From Mayfieldus sp963740555 (GTDB lineage Bacteria; Actinomycetota; Thermoleophilia; Solirubrobacterales; 70-9), in the NCBI GenBank assembly GCA_963740555.1, contig CAVUES010000015.1, positions 1-64,000 on the forward strand: a stretch of DNA of 64,000 nucleotides, in the 5' to 3' direction. The notes under the pieces are model-generated. The model had not been told where the DNA came from and made no database searches. It saw only the letters and a program-made list of their open reading frames with translations. Made by a program: the position numbers and the translations under genes. Each line of letters begins with the position of its first letter. Within the stretch, counting starts at the first letter, position 1. This document shows, piece by piece, positions 40,413-49,522 of the stretch.

Positions 40413-42275
40413 ATGTACCTGCGCGACGACAGACGACCGACGATGACCTCCGGATTCGCGCTGCGGGTGGCGGTCTTGGGCGGCGCCGCGCTGGTGATGT
40501 TCGCGGTGATCTTCTTCCGCCTCTGGTACCTGCAGGTGCTGTCGGGGGACAAGTACCTGGTCGAGGCGAACAACAACCGCATCCGCGAGATCCGGGTGAC
40601 CGCTCCGCGCGGCCAGATCCTCGACCGCAACGGCCACGTCCTGGTCGAGAACCGAACCAGCCTCGCGCTGCAGCTCAATCCGCAGAAGCTCCCGGCCCAG
40701 GTCGGTGAGCGGCGCGACGAGCTGGTGCGACTCGGCCACGCCGCCGGCATCCCCCTGCGCCGCATAAGGCGCGACATGCACGAGCAGCTGAAGGTGCTCG
40801 CGAGCGCCCCGGTGACCCTGCAACGCGACGTCAACTACGACCTCGTCTACTACCTGCAGGAGCATCAGGCCAACTTCCCCGGGGTCCTCGTGCAGCGAGT
40901 CTTCGTGCGCCGCTATCCCGACGGCACGCTGGGTGCGCATCTGTATGGAAATGTCGGCGAGATCGACCGCAAGGAGCTCCGGGAGCCGCGCTACAAGGGC
41001 CTGCGGCCAGGCGACCTGATCGGCCAGGACGGGGTCGAGTCCGAGTATGACCGCTACCTGCGCGGGCGCGACGGCCAGACCCGCGTCCAGGTCGACTCGC
41101 TCGGCCGCCCCAAGGGCCAGCTCAGCGCGGTGGCACCGAAGCCCGGCGACAACCTCCAGCTCAGCATCGACTCCGGGATCCAGGGGGCGGGGGAGGCGGG
41201 ACTCGCCGCCCGCGGCCTGCCCGGTGCCTTCGTCGCGATGGACGTGCGCAACGGGCAGGTGCTCGGACTGGGCTCCAACCCGACCTTCGACCCGTCGGTC
41301 TTCACCAAGCCGATCACCCCTTCTGAGTACAAGCAGCTCACCTCGGACACCACCGACGCCCCGCTCACCGACCGCGCGATCCGCGGCCTCTATCCGACCG
41401 GCTCGGCGTTCAAGCCGATCACAGCGATGGCGGCGCTGAACAGCGGGGTGATCACAACCTCGACGCCGATCACAGACACCGGCACGCTGACGGTCGGCGG
41501 ACAATCCTTCCAGAACGCTGGCGGGGCGGCATACGGGACACTCAGCCTCTCCAACGCGATCCAAGTCTCCAGCGACGTATTCTTCTACACGCTGGGGCTG
41601 CGCATGAACGGCACTCTCGCCCTGCAGAGGTGGGCGCATCGGCTCGGGATCGGCACCCCAACTGGGATCGACCTTCCCGGCGAGTCCGCCGGTCTGGTCC
41701 CCAGCCCCGCTTGGCGCAACCGCCTCTACCGCAAGCACCTCACCGACCGACCCTGGTCGGCGGGCGACAACATCAACCTCGCGGTCGGCCAGGGCGACGT
41801 CCAGGTCGACCCGCTGCAGCTCGCCGACGCCTACGCGGCGATCGGCAATGGTGGCACCCTGGTGCGACCGCACCTGGGGATGCAGGTGGTAGACACCGCG
41901 GGCCGGACCGTGCAGGAGATCGACCCCCCGCCACGCCGCCACGTCCCGGTCAACCCCGAATACCGAAGCGCGATCCTCGACGGCATGCACATGGCGGCGC
42001 AGAGCCCCGGCGGCACCTCCTACTCGGTGTTCGGGGGCTTCCCGGTCCCGGTCGCCGGCAAGACGGGAACCGCGCAGCGCACCGGTCAACAGGACCAGTC
42101 CTGGTACTCGGTGCTGGCGCCGTACCCGAATCCGCGCGTCGTCGTCACCGTCACCGTCGAGCGCGGCGGCTTCGGGGTCGACTCGGCGGCCCCGATCGCC
42201 GAGCAGATCCTCTCCCAGTACTTCCACGCGAAGGCACACGCGGTCGGCGGCGCCAACGGCGGGAGCCCGTACTGA
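40413..42275 (+). CDS. mrdA: Penicillin-binding protein 2 (transpeptidase of the elongasome)
   Basis: The 620-residue class B PBP has one TM helix (VLGGAALVMFAVIFFRLWYL), the dimerisation domain (TAPRGQILDRNGHVLVENR) and the transpeptidase domain. The catalytic SxxK is in YPTGSAFKPITAMAAL, SSD occurs as the SxN-like motif in IQVSSDVFFY and KTG in VAGKTGTAQ. It crosslinks sidewall peptidoglycan with RodA, encoded directly downstream with a 1-bp TGATG overlap. Confidence 0.93.
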   Translation: MYLRDDRRPTMTSGFALRVAVLGGAALVMFAVIFFRLWYLQVLSGDKYLVEANNNRIREIRVTAPRGQILDRNGHVLVENRTSLALQLNPQKLPAQVGERRDELVRLGHAAGIPLRRIRRDMHEQLKVLASAPVTLQRDVNYDLVYYLQEHQANFPGVLVQRVFVRRYPDGTLGAHLYGNVGEIDRKELREPRYKGLRPGDLIGQDGVESEYDRYLRGRDGQTRVQVDSLGRPKGQLSAVAPKPGDNLQLSIDSGIQGAGEAGLAARGLPGAFVAMDVRNGQVLGLGSNPTFDPSVFTKPITPSEYKQLTSDTTDAPLTDRAIRGLYPTGSAFKPITAMAALNSGVITTSTPITDTGTLTVGGQSFQNAGGAAYGTLSLSNAIQVSSDVFFYTLGLRMNGTLALQRWAHRLGIGTPTGIDLPGESAGLVPSPAWRNRLYRKHLTDRPWSAGDNINLAVGQGDVQVDPLQLADAYAAIGNGGTLVRPHLGMQVVDTAGRTVQEIDPPPRRHVPVNPEYRSAILDGMHMAAQSPGGTSYSVFGGFPVPVAGKTGTAQRTGQQDQSWYSVLAPYPNPRVVVTVTVERGGFGVDSAAPIAEQILSQYFHAKAHAVGGANGGSPY

Positions 42276-43474
42276 TGCACGCGACGACCGCCTCCCGACG
42301 CGCGCGCGCCGTCCCCTTCTCGACCCGGCCCGGTATCGCCGAGCGGCTCGGGATCCCCTACTTGGACCCGCTGCTGCTGATCGCCGCCGTGGCTCTGGGG
42401 GGCTTCAGCATCTTCACCCTCGCCGAGGCGACCCTCCACGACGTGCCCGGCTCGCCCTACTACTACGTCGAGCGCCAGAGCATCTACGTCGGTCTCGGCC
42501 TGCTGGGGCTCTTCCTGCTGACCCAGATCGACTACTCGCGCTTCCGCGAGCTGCGGGTCGGCATCTACACGCTGATGTTCGTCAGCATCGGGCTGGTGTT
42601 CATGTTCGGCGCCGCGGCGCGTGGCTCGCGACGCACGTTCAACCTTCCCTTCTTCAACTTCCAACCGGCCGAGCTGGGCAAGGTCTTGCTCATCATCGCT
42701 CTGGCCGGGTTTGTCATCGACGGCGCCAGGCGCGGCTCGCCGCGCCAGCGGTCGGCCCGCTACTTGTTGCTCGGGCTCGCTCCCGCGGCGCTGATCTTCT
42801 TGCAACCCGACCTCGGCACGTCATTGGTGTTCGGGGTCGTGACCCTCGCGGTGATGTTTCTGGCCGGGGTCCGCTGGAGCCATTTCCTGGCGATCGCAGC
42901 GGGCTTCGCGGTCATGGTCACCGCGGTGCTGGTCGTCGCGCCGGCGCTTGGAACGCCGGTCCTCAAGGGCTACCAGGAACAGCGTTTGACCTCGTTCCTG
43001 CATCCCAGCCAGGATCCGCGCGACGCGGGTTACCAGCAGAATCAGGCCAAGATCGCCATCGGCTCCGGGGAGAAGACCGGACGCGGCGATCAGGCCACTC
43101 AGACGCGGCTCGACTTCGTCCCCGAGAGGACCACGGACTTCATCTTTGCCGTGGTCGGGGAGCGCTTCGGATTCCTCGGAGCCGCGTTCGTCCTGTCCCT
43201 ATTCGCCCTGCTGATCTGGCGGGCGCTGCGGATTGTGACGCTCTCAAAGAACTTGTACGGAACCCTGGTTGCGGGCGGAATCACCGCCATGCTGATGTTC
43301 CAGGTTTTCGTCAACGTCGGGATGAGCCTCGGGATCATGCCCATCACGGGCATCCCCTTGCCGCTCATGAGCTACGGAGGATCCTCCGTGCTGGCTACGT
43401 TCTTGGCCATCGGCGTGCTCGAGAGCATTCACATGCAGGCTCGCCTCAGCCAGAAGAGCAGGGATTACTACTGA
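42275..43474 (+). CDS. rodA: SEDS peptidoglycan glycosyltransferase RodA
   Basis: The 399-residue polytopic protein starts at ATG 42275, overlapping the mrdA stop. SEDS signatures: FNFQPAELGKVLLIIALAGF, FLQPDLGTSLVFGVV, YQQNQAKIAIGSG (before the second periplasmic loop), DFIFAVVGERFGFLG and GIPLPLMSYGGSSVLATF. It polymerises lipid II for rod elongation with PBP2. Confidence 0.93.
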   Translation: MHATTASRRARAVPFSTRPGIAERLGIPYLDPLLLIAAVALGGFSIFTLAEATLHDVPGSPYYYVERQSIYVGLGLLGLFLLTQIDYSRFRELRVGIYTLMFVSIGLVFMFGAAARGSRRTFNLPFFNFQPAELGKVLLIIALAGFVIDGARRGSPRQRSARYLLLGLAPAALIFLQPDLGTSLVFGVVTLAVMFLAGVRWSHFLAIAAGFAVMVTAVLVVAPALGTPVLKGYQEQRLTSFLHPSQDPRDAGYQQNQAKIAIGSGEKTGRGDQATQTRLDFVPERTTDFIFAVVGERFGFLGAAFVLSLFALLIWRALRIVTLSKNLYGTLVAGGITAMLMFQVFVNVGMSLGIMPITGIPLPLMSYGGSSVLATFLAIGVLESIHMQARLSQKSRDYY

Positions 43475-43495
43475 TCTTCGAACTGAGCTGAGGTT

Positions 43496-45346
43496 ATGAA
43501 AAAGACAATTCTGGTTTCCGCCGACAACGGCGAGACGCGGGTGGCCGTGCTCGAGGCAAAGACCAAGGAGCAAAAGCCCGAGGTTGCGGAGCTCTACGTG
43601 GAGCGCCGAGGCCGCCGCTCGATCGTCGGCAACATCTACAAGGGCAAGGTCGACAACGTGCTTCCCGGTATGGAGGCGGCGTTCGTCGACATCGGCCTGG
43701 AGCGAAACGGCTTCCTGCACGTCGACGAGATCGTCCTCCCCGGAGGGGAGGCGGCTCCGAAGCGCGGTCGCGGTCGCGGTCGCCGCATCAACGAGCTGCT
43801 CAAGTCCGGGCAGGAGATCATCGTTCAGGTGGTCAAGGACCCGCTGAAGACGAAGGGGGCGCGGCTGTCGATGAACGTCTCGATCGCCGGCCGCTATCTC
43901 GTCTACGCGCCGCAGGGAAGCGGCGTCGGTGTCAGTCGCCGGCTCGCCGACGGTGAGCGCGAGCGGCTGCGCAAGATGGTCGAGAACACCTACAAGGGCC
44001 CCGGGGGGCTGATCGTGCGCACGGCCGCGCACGGCGCCAAGAAGGCGGACTTCGTGCGCGAGATCGACTACCTGCACAAGCTCAACGAGGTGCTCGACCG
44101 CCGCGCCCGCAGCGCCAAGGCCCCGGCCCTGGTCTTCCAGGAGGCCGACCTGCCGGTGCGGGTGCTTCGCGACGTCTTCTTGAGCGACTTCGAGAAGGCG
44201 ATCATCGACTCCCAAAAGCAGCACGAGCGGGTCACCGGCTTCTTCCAACGCACCGCGCCGGAGTTGGTCAAAGGCGTGGAGCTGTACAAGGGCCGCAAAC
44301 CCCTGTTCGAGAAGTGGGCGATCGAGGAGGTGATCCACTCAACCCTTGTGCGCCGCGTCGACCTGCCCTCGGGCGGCTACCTGATGATCGACTACGCCGA
44401 GGCGCTGACCGTGATCGACGTCAACAGCGGCAGCTTCACCGGCCGTGGCAAGGGGGGCCTGGAGGAGACGATCACGCGGGTCAACACCGAAGCCGCCGAC
44501 GAAGTCGTCCGGCAGCTACGGATGCGCGACATCGGCGGGATCATCGTCATCGACTTCATCGACATGGCGCGGGCCCGCAACCGCGAGAAGGTGCTGAAGA
44601 CGCTGCGCAAGGCGCTCGACGCCGACAAGTCGAAGAGCTACGTGGTCGAGGTCTCGCCGCTTGGCCTGGTCGAGATGACGCGGCAGAACGTCACTGACGG
44701 GGTGCGCGAGATCCTCACCGTCCGCTGCCCGACCTGCGACGGCGAGGGCGTGGTGCTTTCGGAGGAGACCGTCGCGCTCGAGGGGCTGCGCAAGCTCCGC
44801 GAGATCGTCGCCGAGGACGCGAAGCCCGACGCCTACCTGATCCGGGTTCACCCGAAGGTCGCCGCGGAGCTGATCGACCCGCACAGCGGGTTGGCGGCCC
44901 TGGAGGAGGAAACCGGCAAGGAGTTTCACTTCGAGGGTGGAGAGGCATTGCCGATCGGCACCTTCGAGATCGTTGAGACGGGGAGCCGCGAGCAGATCGT
45001 CGAGCGCGCGCTGCCGTTCAAGGTCGGCGAGGAGGTTCTGGTGACGATCGAGGAGCCGCACATGTACAACGCCGACGACGCGGTGGCTCGGGTCGACTCC
45101 TACATCGTCAGCGTCACCGGCGGCGGTCCGTTCGTCGGCGAGCGCAAGCTGGTGCGGATCGAGCGGGTCGAACGCTCGGCGGCGGTGGCATCGCTGCCGG
45201 GGGTGGAGGTATCCGGCAACGGCGCTGGCGATGGGGAGGCGGATGGCGACGGGCTAGAATCCTCCGGCTCCGGCAGGCGTCGACGTCGCGGCCGCAGAGG
45301 TGGCCGAGGGAGATCGCGCGCCAAGCCGGGAGAGGAAGATGATTAA
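43496..45346 (+). CDS. rng: Ribonuclease E/G family endoribonuclease
   Basis: The 616-residue enzyme has an S1-like domain (GNIYKGKVDNVLPGMEAAFVDIG, LHVDEIVL), the catalytic domain with IDVNSGSFTG and VVIDFIDMA-like GGIIVIDFIDM, and the zinc-link region VRCPTCDGEG. The C-terminus (about 520-616) is Gly/Ser/Arg-rich and disordered. It starts mRNA decay and rRNA processing. It is the first gene before rplU and overlaps it by 1 bp (TAATG). Confidence 0.92.
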   Translation: MKKTILVSADNGETRVAVLEAKTKEQKPEVAELYVERRGRRSIVGNIYKGKVDNVLPGMEAAFVDIGLERNGFLHVDEIVLPGGEAAPKRGRGRGRRINELLKSGQEIIVQVVKDPLKTKGARLSMNVSIAGRYLVYAPQGSGVGVSRRLADGERERLRKMVENTYKGPGGLIVRTAAHGAKKADFVREIDYLHKLNEVLDRRARSAKAPALVFQEADLPVRVLRDVFLSDFEKAIIDSQKQHERVTGFFQRTAPELVKGVELYKGRKPLFEKWAIEEVIHSTLVRRVDLPSGGYLMIDYAEALTVIDVNSGSFTGRGKGGLEETITRVNTEAADEVVRQLRMRDIGGIIVIDFIDMARARNREKVLKTLRKALDADKSKSYVVEVSPLGLVEMTRQNVTDGVREILTVRCPTCDGEGVVLSEETVALEGLRKLREIVAEDAKPDAYLIRVHPKVAAELIDPHSGLAALEEETGKEFHFEGGEALPIGTFEIVETGSREQIVERALPFKVGEEVLVTIEEPHMYNADDAVARVDSYIVSVTGGGPFVGERKLVRIERVERSAAVASLPGVEVSGNGAGDGEADGDGLESSGSGRRRRRGRRGGRGRSRAKPGEEDD

Positions 45347-45876
45347 TGGCTGAGGCATACGCAATCGTCGAAAGCGGAGGCAAGCAGTACAAGGTCGAGA
45401 AGGGCGAGACCCTGCTCCTCGACCGCCTGCCCGCGAAGGAGGGCGAGAAGGTCGACCTGCGGGCGGTGATGTTCCGCGATGGCGACGTGGTCACCGATGC
45501 GGCCGAGCTGGAGAAGGTGAAGGTCGAGGCGACGGTCGCCGAGCACCTGCGGGGGCCGAAGATACGCATCTTCAAGTACAAGGCCAAGAAGGGCTACCGG
45601 AGGCGGGCCGGGCACCGCTCGGAGCTGACCAAGGTCGAGATCACCGATCTGAAGCAGCTGACGCGCAAGCCGGCGGCCCGCAAGGAGGAGCCGAAAGCGG
45701 AGGCCAAGGCGGAGCCGAAGGCTGAAGCGAAGGCTGAAACCAGGGCCGAGCCGAAGGCACGCAAGCCGGCCGCACGCAAGACGACCACCCGCAAGGCGCC
45801 GACCCGCAAGAAGAAGACCACGCGCAAGGCTTCAGGCAGCTCATCGACCAGGAAGGGAAGCTCCAGTGGCTCATAA
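45346..45876 (+). CDS. rplU: Large ribosomal subunit protein bL21 with long basic tail
   Basis: The first ~102 residues are standard L21 (AYAIVESGGKQYKVEKGETLLLDRL, FKYKAKKGYRRRAGHRSELTKVEI). The remaining ~70 residues are a low-complexity Lys/Ala/Glu/Pro tail with repeats of KAEPKAE and TRKxPTRK types, similar to histone-tail-like extensions seen in high-GC actinobacteria. The tail probably stays outside the ribosome core or binds rRNA. Overlaps rpmA by 11 bp. Confidence 0.92.
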   Translation: MAEAYAIVESGGKQYKVEKGETLLLDRLPAKEGEKVDLRAVMFRDGDVVTDAAELEKVKVEATVAEHLRGPKIRIFKYKAKKGYRRRAGHRSELTKVEITDLKQLTRKPAARKEEPKAEAKAEPKAEAKAETRAEPKARKPAARKTTTRKAPTRKKKTTRKASGSSSTRKGSSSGS

Positions 45877-46117
45877 GAAGGGCCTCGGCTCCAGCCGCAA
45901 CGGCCGCGATTCGAATCCGAAGTTCCTCGGCGTAAAGGTGTTCGCCGGCCAGCAGGTGACCGGAGGCGAGATCATCGTCCGCCAGCGCGGAACTCGGTTT
46001 CGTCCGGGCGACGGGACCGGTCTGGGTCGCGACCATACGATCTTCGCCACCCGCGCCGGCGTGGTGCAGTTCCGCCCCAAGGGCAAGGGTCGGCTGGTTT
46101 CGGTCGAGGGCGAGTAG
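45866..46117 (+). CDS. rpmA: Large ribosomal subunit protein bL27
   Basis: The 83-residue protein begins at GTG with MAHKKGLGSSRNGRDSNPK and continues VRQRGTRFRPGDGTGLGRD, the standard L27. No N-terminal cleavage extension is present. Its N-terminus reaches the peptidyl-transferase centre. Last gene before the terminator. Confidence 0.95.
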   Translation: MAHKKGLGSSRNGRDSNPKFLGVKVFAGQQVTGGEIIVRQRGTRFRPGDGTGLGRDHTIFATRAGVVQFRPKGKGRLVSVEGE

Positions 46118-46134
46118 CTCAGTCGTCACCGGCC

Positions 46135-46162
46135 GCGGGTCCTGTCGCACGGGACCCGCTTT
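46135..46162 (+). terminator. Rho-independent-like terminator after rpmA
   Basis: GCGGGTCC (46135-46142) pairs with GGACCCGC (46152-46159), followed by TTT. It lies 18 bp after the rpmA stop and fits the end of the rng-rplU-rpmA transcript. Confidence 0.6.
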
Positions 46163-46210
46163 CCGGCCGTGCTCGGAACACTGCGCGCGGTCCGCAAACC
46201 GGGTCCCGCA

Positions 46211-46273
46211 CACCACCCGCGGAAGATGCCGCCCGAACTCGGCTCCGACGCACCACCCGCGCAAGATGCCGCC
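46211..46273. repeat. Pair of imperfect 23-bp direct repeats
   Basis: CACCACCCGCG-AAGATGCCGCC occurs at 46211-46233 and 46251-46273, differing at one base. It lies in the 265-bp gap between rpmA and the VOC gene; no gene or known element is seen there. Confidence 0.5.
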
Positions 46274-46382
46274 GGATCTCCTGCCCGCCGTAACGGCCGT
46301 GAACGGTGGGAGGACTGCACCCGCCGCCGACCTGCTCGACTTTTTAGCTGTATGTCAGCCATAACCTCGAGCACGTGCGCGC

Positions 46383-46775
46383 CTAGAAGTCCCGGCGCCC
46401 CGCAAGGCGCTCGGGAACCTCGGGGCGGGTCAGCTCGTAGATCGCGACGCGGTGGCCGCCGGGGGCCGTGATCTCGGCGCAGGGCCCGGGGGGAATGCCG
46501 AACGGCTCGCTCACCTCGCAGCCCGCCTCGCGCAGCTCGGCACTCGCGGCTTCGAGATCGGCGACCCGGTAGACGAGGATCGGCCGCTCGCCATCGAGGT
46601 GCCCGGCGAAGAGCAGCGCCGGGGCCTCATCGATCAACTTGACCATCGCGACACGGGTGCCGAAGGCCTCGATCGCGAATACCAGCCTCGCGCCGAGCGT
46701 CTCGGTGAAGTAACGGGCGTCCGCCGCCGGGTCGCGGCTCGGCATGTAGAGAAAGTCGAGGTGCTCGAACTCCAC
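46383..46775 (-). CDS. VOC (glyoxalase-like) family protein
   Basis: From GTG 46775 the product is 130 residues, starting VEFEHLDFLYMPSRDPAADARYF, the first VOC unit. It has RVAMVKLIDEAPALLFAGHL and ends ITAPGGHRVAIYELTRPE, which places the conserved Glu. The frame is open further upstream to 46841, but that would run into the divergent gene and adds no conserved sequence. Substrate unknown. Confidence 0.7.
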   Translation of the reverse strand: MEFEHLDFLYMPSRDPAADARYFTETLGARLVFAIEAFGTRVAMVKLIDEAPALLFAGHLDGERPILVYRVADLEAASAELREAGCEVSEPFGIPPGPCAEITAPGGHRVAIYELTRPEVPERLAGRRDF

Positions 46776-46800
46776 GCTCTGGCAATCTAAGCCCGGCCCG

Positions 46801-47169
46801 ATGCAAGACGTCGAGCAATCACACGAGACCCTTCTTCGCAAGGCCTACGAGGCGTTCAACCGGCGCGACCTTGACGCTGCGTTGGAGACGATGCATCCGG
46901 ACGTCGACTGGCCGAATGGATTGGAGGGCGGACGGGTGCATGGACGCGAGACTGTCCGTGACTACTGGAGGCGGCAGTTCGGGATTATCGATTCCCGCGT
47001 CGAGCCCCAGGGTTTCGCCGCCGCCGGCGACAGTCGCGTCGCCGTAGATGTCCACCAAGTGGTTCGGGATCCGAACGGGGAATTGCTCAGCGACGGAGCG
47101 GTTCGCCACGTCTACACGATCCGCGACGGCCTGGTCCAGCGGATGGACATCGTCGAGCCGTCGACCTGA
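46801..47169 (+). CDS. SnoaL/NTF2-like family protein
   Basis: The 122-residue alpha+beta cone-fold protein: LLRKAYEAFNRRDLDAALETM (helices 1-2), PDVDWPNGLEGGRVHGRETV and a final VQRMDIVE strand. Such proteins are small-molecule isomerases, hydrolases or ligand binders. It ends 1 bp before obg ATG, so it is co-transcribed with obg. Confidence 0.7.
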   Translation: MQDVEQSHETLLRKAYEAFNRRDLDAALETMHPDVDWPNGLEGGRVHGRETVRDYWRRQFGIIDSRVEPQGFAAAGDSRVAVDVHQVVRDPNGELLSDGAVRHVYTIRDGLVQRMDIVEPST

Positions 47170-47170
47170 C

Positions 47171-48469
47171 ATGTACGACCGAACGACGATCCACGTGGAG
47201 GCTGGGCGGGGCGGCGACGGATGCGTGAGCTTCCGCCGCGAGGCCCACGTGCCCAAGGGCGGCCCCGACGGCGGCGACGGTGGGCACGGGGGCGACGTAG
47301 TGCTGGTCTGCGACACGTCGCTGCGCGATCTGGCGGGTCTGCGTCGCCAGAGGCGCTTTCGCGGCGAGCGGGGCAGGCACGGCCAGGGCAAGGATCGCCA
47401 TGGGGCGCGCGGCGCCGACGCGGTCGTGCGGGTGCCGCCTGGCACTCAGGCGAGCTCGCTGGAGGGCAGCCAGATCGACCTGCTGACCGACGGCCAGCGC
47501 GCCGTGGTCGCACGGGGCGGTCGCGGCGGACACGGGAACAAGCGCTTTACGACCTCCACCCGCCAGACCCCGCGCTTCGCCGAGCGCGGGACGGCCGGCG
47601 AGTCGGGTCAAGTCGAGCTGCGGCTGAAGTTGCTCGCCGACGCGGGCCTGGTCGGGCTGCCGAACGCCGGCAAATCGTCGCTGCTGGCGCGCCTCACCCG
47701 CGCGGCCCCCAAGGTCGCCGACTACCCGTTCACGACCGTCGAGCCGGTTCTGGGGACCCTCGAGGGCGAGGAGCGCCAGGTGGTGCTCGCCGACATCCCG
47801 GGGCTGATCGAGGGGGCAGCGGGAGGGGCCGGACTGGGCCACGAGTTTCTCGCCCACATCGAGCGCTGCGCGATGCTCGTCCACCTGGTCGAGGTCGCGC
47901 CGCTGGAGGGCGACCCCGAGTCCAACTATGCGGCGGTGCGGGCCGAGCTCGACTCCTACGGCGCCGGCCTCGCGGAGCTGCCGGAGCTGGTCGTGCTCTC
48001 GAAGCGGGACCTGATCACCGACGAGGAGGTCGAGCGGATGCGCCAGCGCTGGACCGATCGGCTCGGCCGACGCGCGCTCGGCGTGCTCGCGGTGTCGTCG
48101 GCGACCGGCGCCGGGCTCGATGAATTAGGGCAGGCGATCCTCGCCGCGGTGCCGGAGAGCGCCGCCGTGCCGGCACCTGCGTCGCCCGGAGCGCCGCCCG
48201 AGTTCGAGGCCGAGCACCGCGTCTACCGACCCGCGGGCGAGGGCGGGTACCGCGTGCAACAGGAAGGGGAGGGGTCGTATCGGGTCGAGGGCCGCGGAGT
48301 CGAGATGCTCTTCGAGCGTCACGACCTCGCCAACGCCGAGGCACTCGCCTACCTGGAGCAGCGGCTGGGGGAGATGGGCGTTCTCGCGGCCCTGCGCGAC
48401 GCCGGTTTCGAGCCCGGCGACGAGGTGCGCATCGGCGAGCAGGAATTCGAGCTTCACCCAACTCAATAA
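47171..48469 (+). CDS. obg: GTPase Obg (ObgE/CgtA), 3' end altered by an insertion
   Basis: The 432-residue protein has the Gly-rich Obg fold (about 1-155), the G domain (P-loop GLPNAGKSS, DIPGLIEGA, SKRDLI as NKxD variant) and a C-terminal OCT domain. GTPase for ribosome 50S maturation and stress control. The last codons CTT CAC CCA are followed by ACTCAATAA, which comes from the mobile element. The uninterrupted gene would read CTT CAC CCA GGT AAT TAG using sequence at 55524-55542, so the insertion replaces only the last two residues. Confidence 0.93.
   Translation: MYDRTTIHVEAGRGGDGCVSFRREAHVPKGGPDGGDGGHGGDVVLVCDTSLRDLAGLRRQRRFRGERGRHGQGKDRHGARGADAVVRVPPGTQASSLEGSQIDLLTDGQRAVVARGGRGGHGNKRFTTSTRQTPRFAERGTAGESGQVELRLKLLADAGLVGLPNAGKSSLLARLTRAAPKVADYPFTTVEPVLGTLEGEERQVVLADIPGLIEGAAGGAGLGHEFLAHIERCAMLVHLVEVAPLEGDPESNYAAVRAELDSYGAGLAELPELVVLSKRDLITDEEVERMRQRWTDRLGRRALGVLAVSSATGAGLDELGQAILAAVPESAAVPAPASPGAPPEFEAEHRVYRPAGEGGYRVQQEGEGSYRVEGRGVEMLFERHDLANAEALAYLEQRLGEMGVLAALRDAGFEPGDEVRIGEQEFELHPTQ
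48451..48460 (+). repeat. Left att-like 10-bp repeat in obg
   Basis: GCTTCACCCA, identical to 55524-55533. Serine integrases recombine at a 2-bp crossover within short shared cores, so a 10-bp direct repeat at both element ends is what integration would leave. Confidence 0.65.
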
Positions 48470-48911
48470 CCGAGTTCAGCCACGCCGTACTGATCCCGCC
48501 GCTGCAGGTCGAGCTGGCTACCGCAGGAGGCGCCCATTGAGTGACCGTTGGCAACGCCTCCCGGCGCGGTCGGAGACGGTCGCGATGCCTCCCCCCGGTG
48601 ACGGCCAGAGAACCCGGACGCGAAAGCGAACATGAGCTGCAGGAGGCCGTACGAGATCCTGGGGAACTGGCGACTCCGCCCCAGGCGAAGAAGGACCGCA
48701 AGGTGATGGTCGGGCGAGCCGTTCTGGCTGGACCCCTCTCACGGCGTCGACCCCGACCTAGTGCCCCAACCTCGGCTCCCCCGTTGGGAAGGGCAGCTAC
48801 TCCCCACCGGGAGTAGTACGCCCTCACCCGACCCACCCCGAAGGGAATTACCGCCCGAAGGGCCACGCAGAATCGTGATGATGATCAACATCGACATCGG
48901 CCGGTTGGCAA
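48470..48911. other. Left end of the element without a secure gene
   Basis: This 442-bp stretch has short open frames in several phases but none with both a ribosome site and family resemblance. It probably holds the left attachment-site half and the upstream region of the small genes that follow. Confidence 0.4.
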
Positions 48912-49058
48912 TTGAACCCGATCCAGAGGGCAACGATCTACGACTCGCTCGACGTAGGCCTACTGGAGCGGCACGCGATCGAGGAAGAGGTGCGAATGGC
49001 AATCAGAAGCCGATACGGGCGCCCCGGTGCCCGAGCAAAGGAGGAGGTACGAGGATGA
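48912..49058 (+). CDS. Small 48-residue protein, possible first gene of element operon
   Basis: TTG 48912 opens a frame encoding a short protein with DSLDVGLLERHAIEEEV and a basic RSRYGRPGARAKEEV tail, ending in an ATGA overlap with the next gene. The helix-forming composition and the overlap support it; the start is uncertain. No function proposed. Confidence 0.35.
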   Translation: MNPIQRATIYDSLDVGLLERHAIEEEVRMAIRSRYGRPGARAKEEVRG

Positions 49059-49426
49059 GCAACGACAAGGAGAAGCTCGAGCAGGACAGAATCGACGACG
49101 AGGCCCTGACGCTGCTGACCTGGGTCGAGCTGCACCACCCCGGCTTCGGCCAACTGCTCCGCGATCAAGATCGCGATCACGTCCGCTGCTTCGACATGGA
49201 CGGCCGGATCGTGCTGATGGTCGTCAACGACATCGCGGTGGGCGAGGTGCTTGAGATCGTCGCTGGCACGTTCTTCGAGCGAGAAGGCGAGGACCTGATC
49301 GTCATCGAGCCGACGCCCGAGACGGCGACGTACACGGCGCGCCGAATCCGGCCCAATGGGGCCTTCCACGACTGGACCTACGAGGACGAGGACCTGGCGA
49401 AGGCGGCGAGCGCGCCGTTCAACTGA
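49055..49426 (+). CDS. Small acidic protein of unknown function
   Basis: ATG 49055 is preceded by AAAGGAGGAGG, a very strong ribosome site. The 123-residue product has LTLLTWVELHHPGFGQLLRDQ, a helix-strand pattern, EVLEIVAGTFFEREGEDLIV and an aromatic tail (FHDWTYEDEDL). Acidic, cytosolic, no recognised family. Position just before the capsid-like gene suggests a structural or regulatory role in the element. Confidence 0.55.
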   Translation: MSNDKEKLEQDRIDDEALTLLTWVELHHPGFGQLLRDQDRDHVRCFDMDGRIVLMVVNDIAVGEVLEIVAGTFFEREGEDLIVIEPTPETATYTARRIRPNGAFHDWTYEDEDLAKAASAPFN

Positions 49427-49522
49427 CCCGTCCGGTCGTAGGCGCAAACTGGAGAAGAGGTTCGGAGTCCGTTCGGGCTCCTAAAGGAGCAGCAGCCAAC
49501 CGCTTCTTTAGGAGGAACCCGA

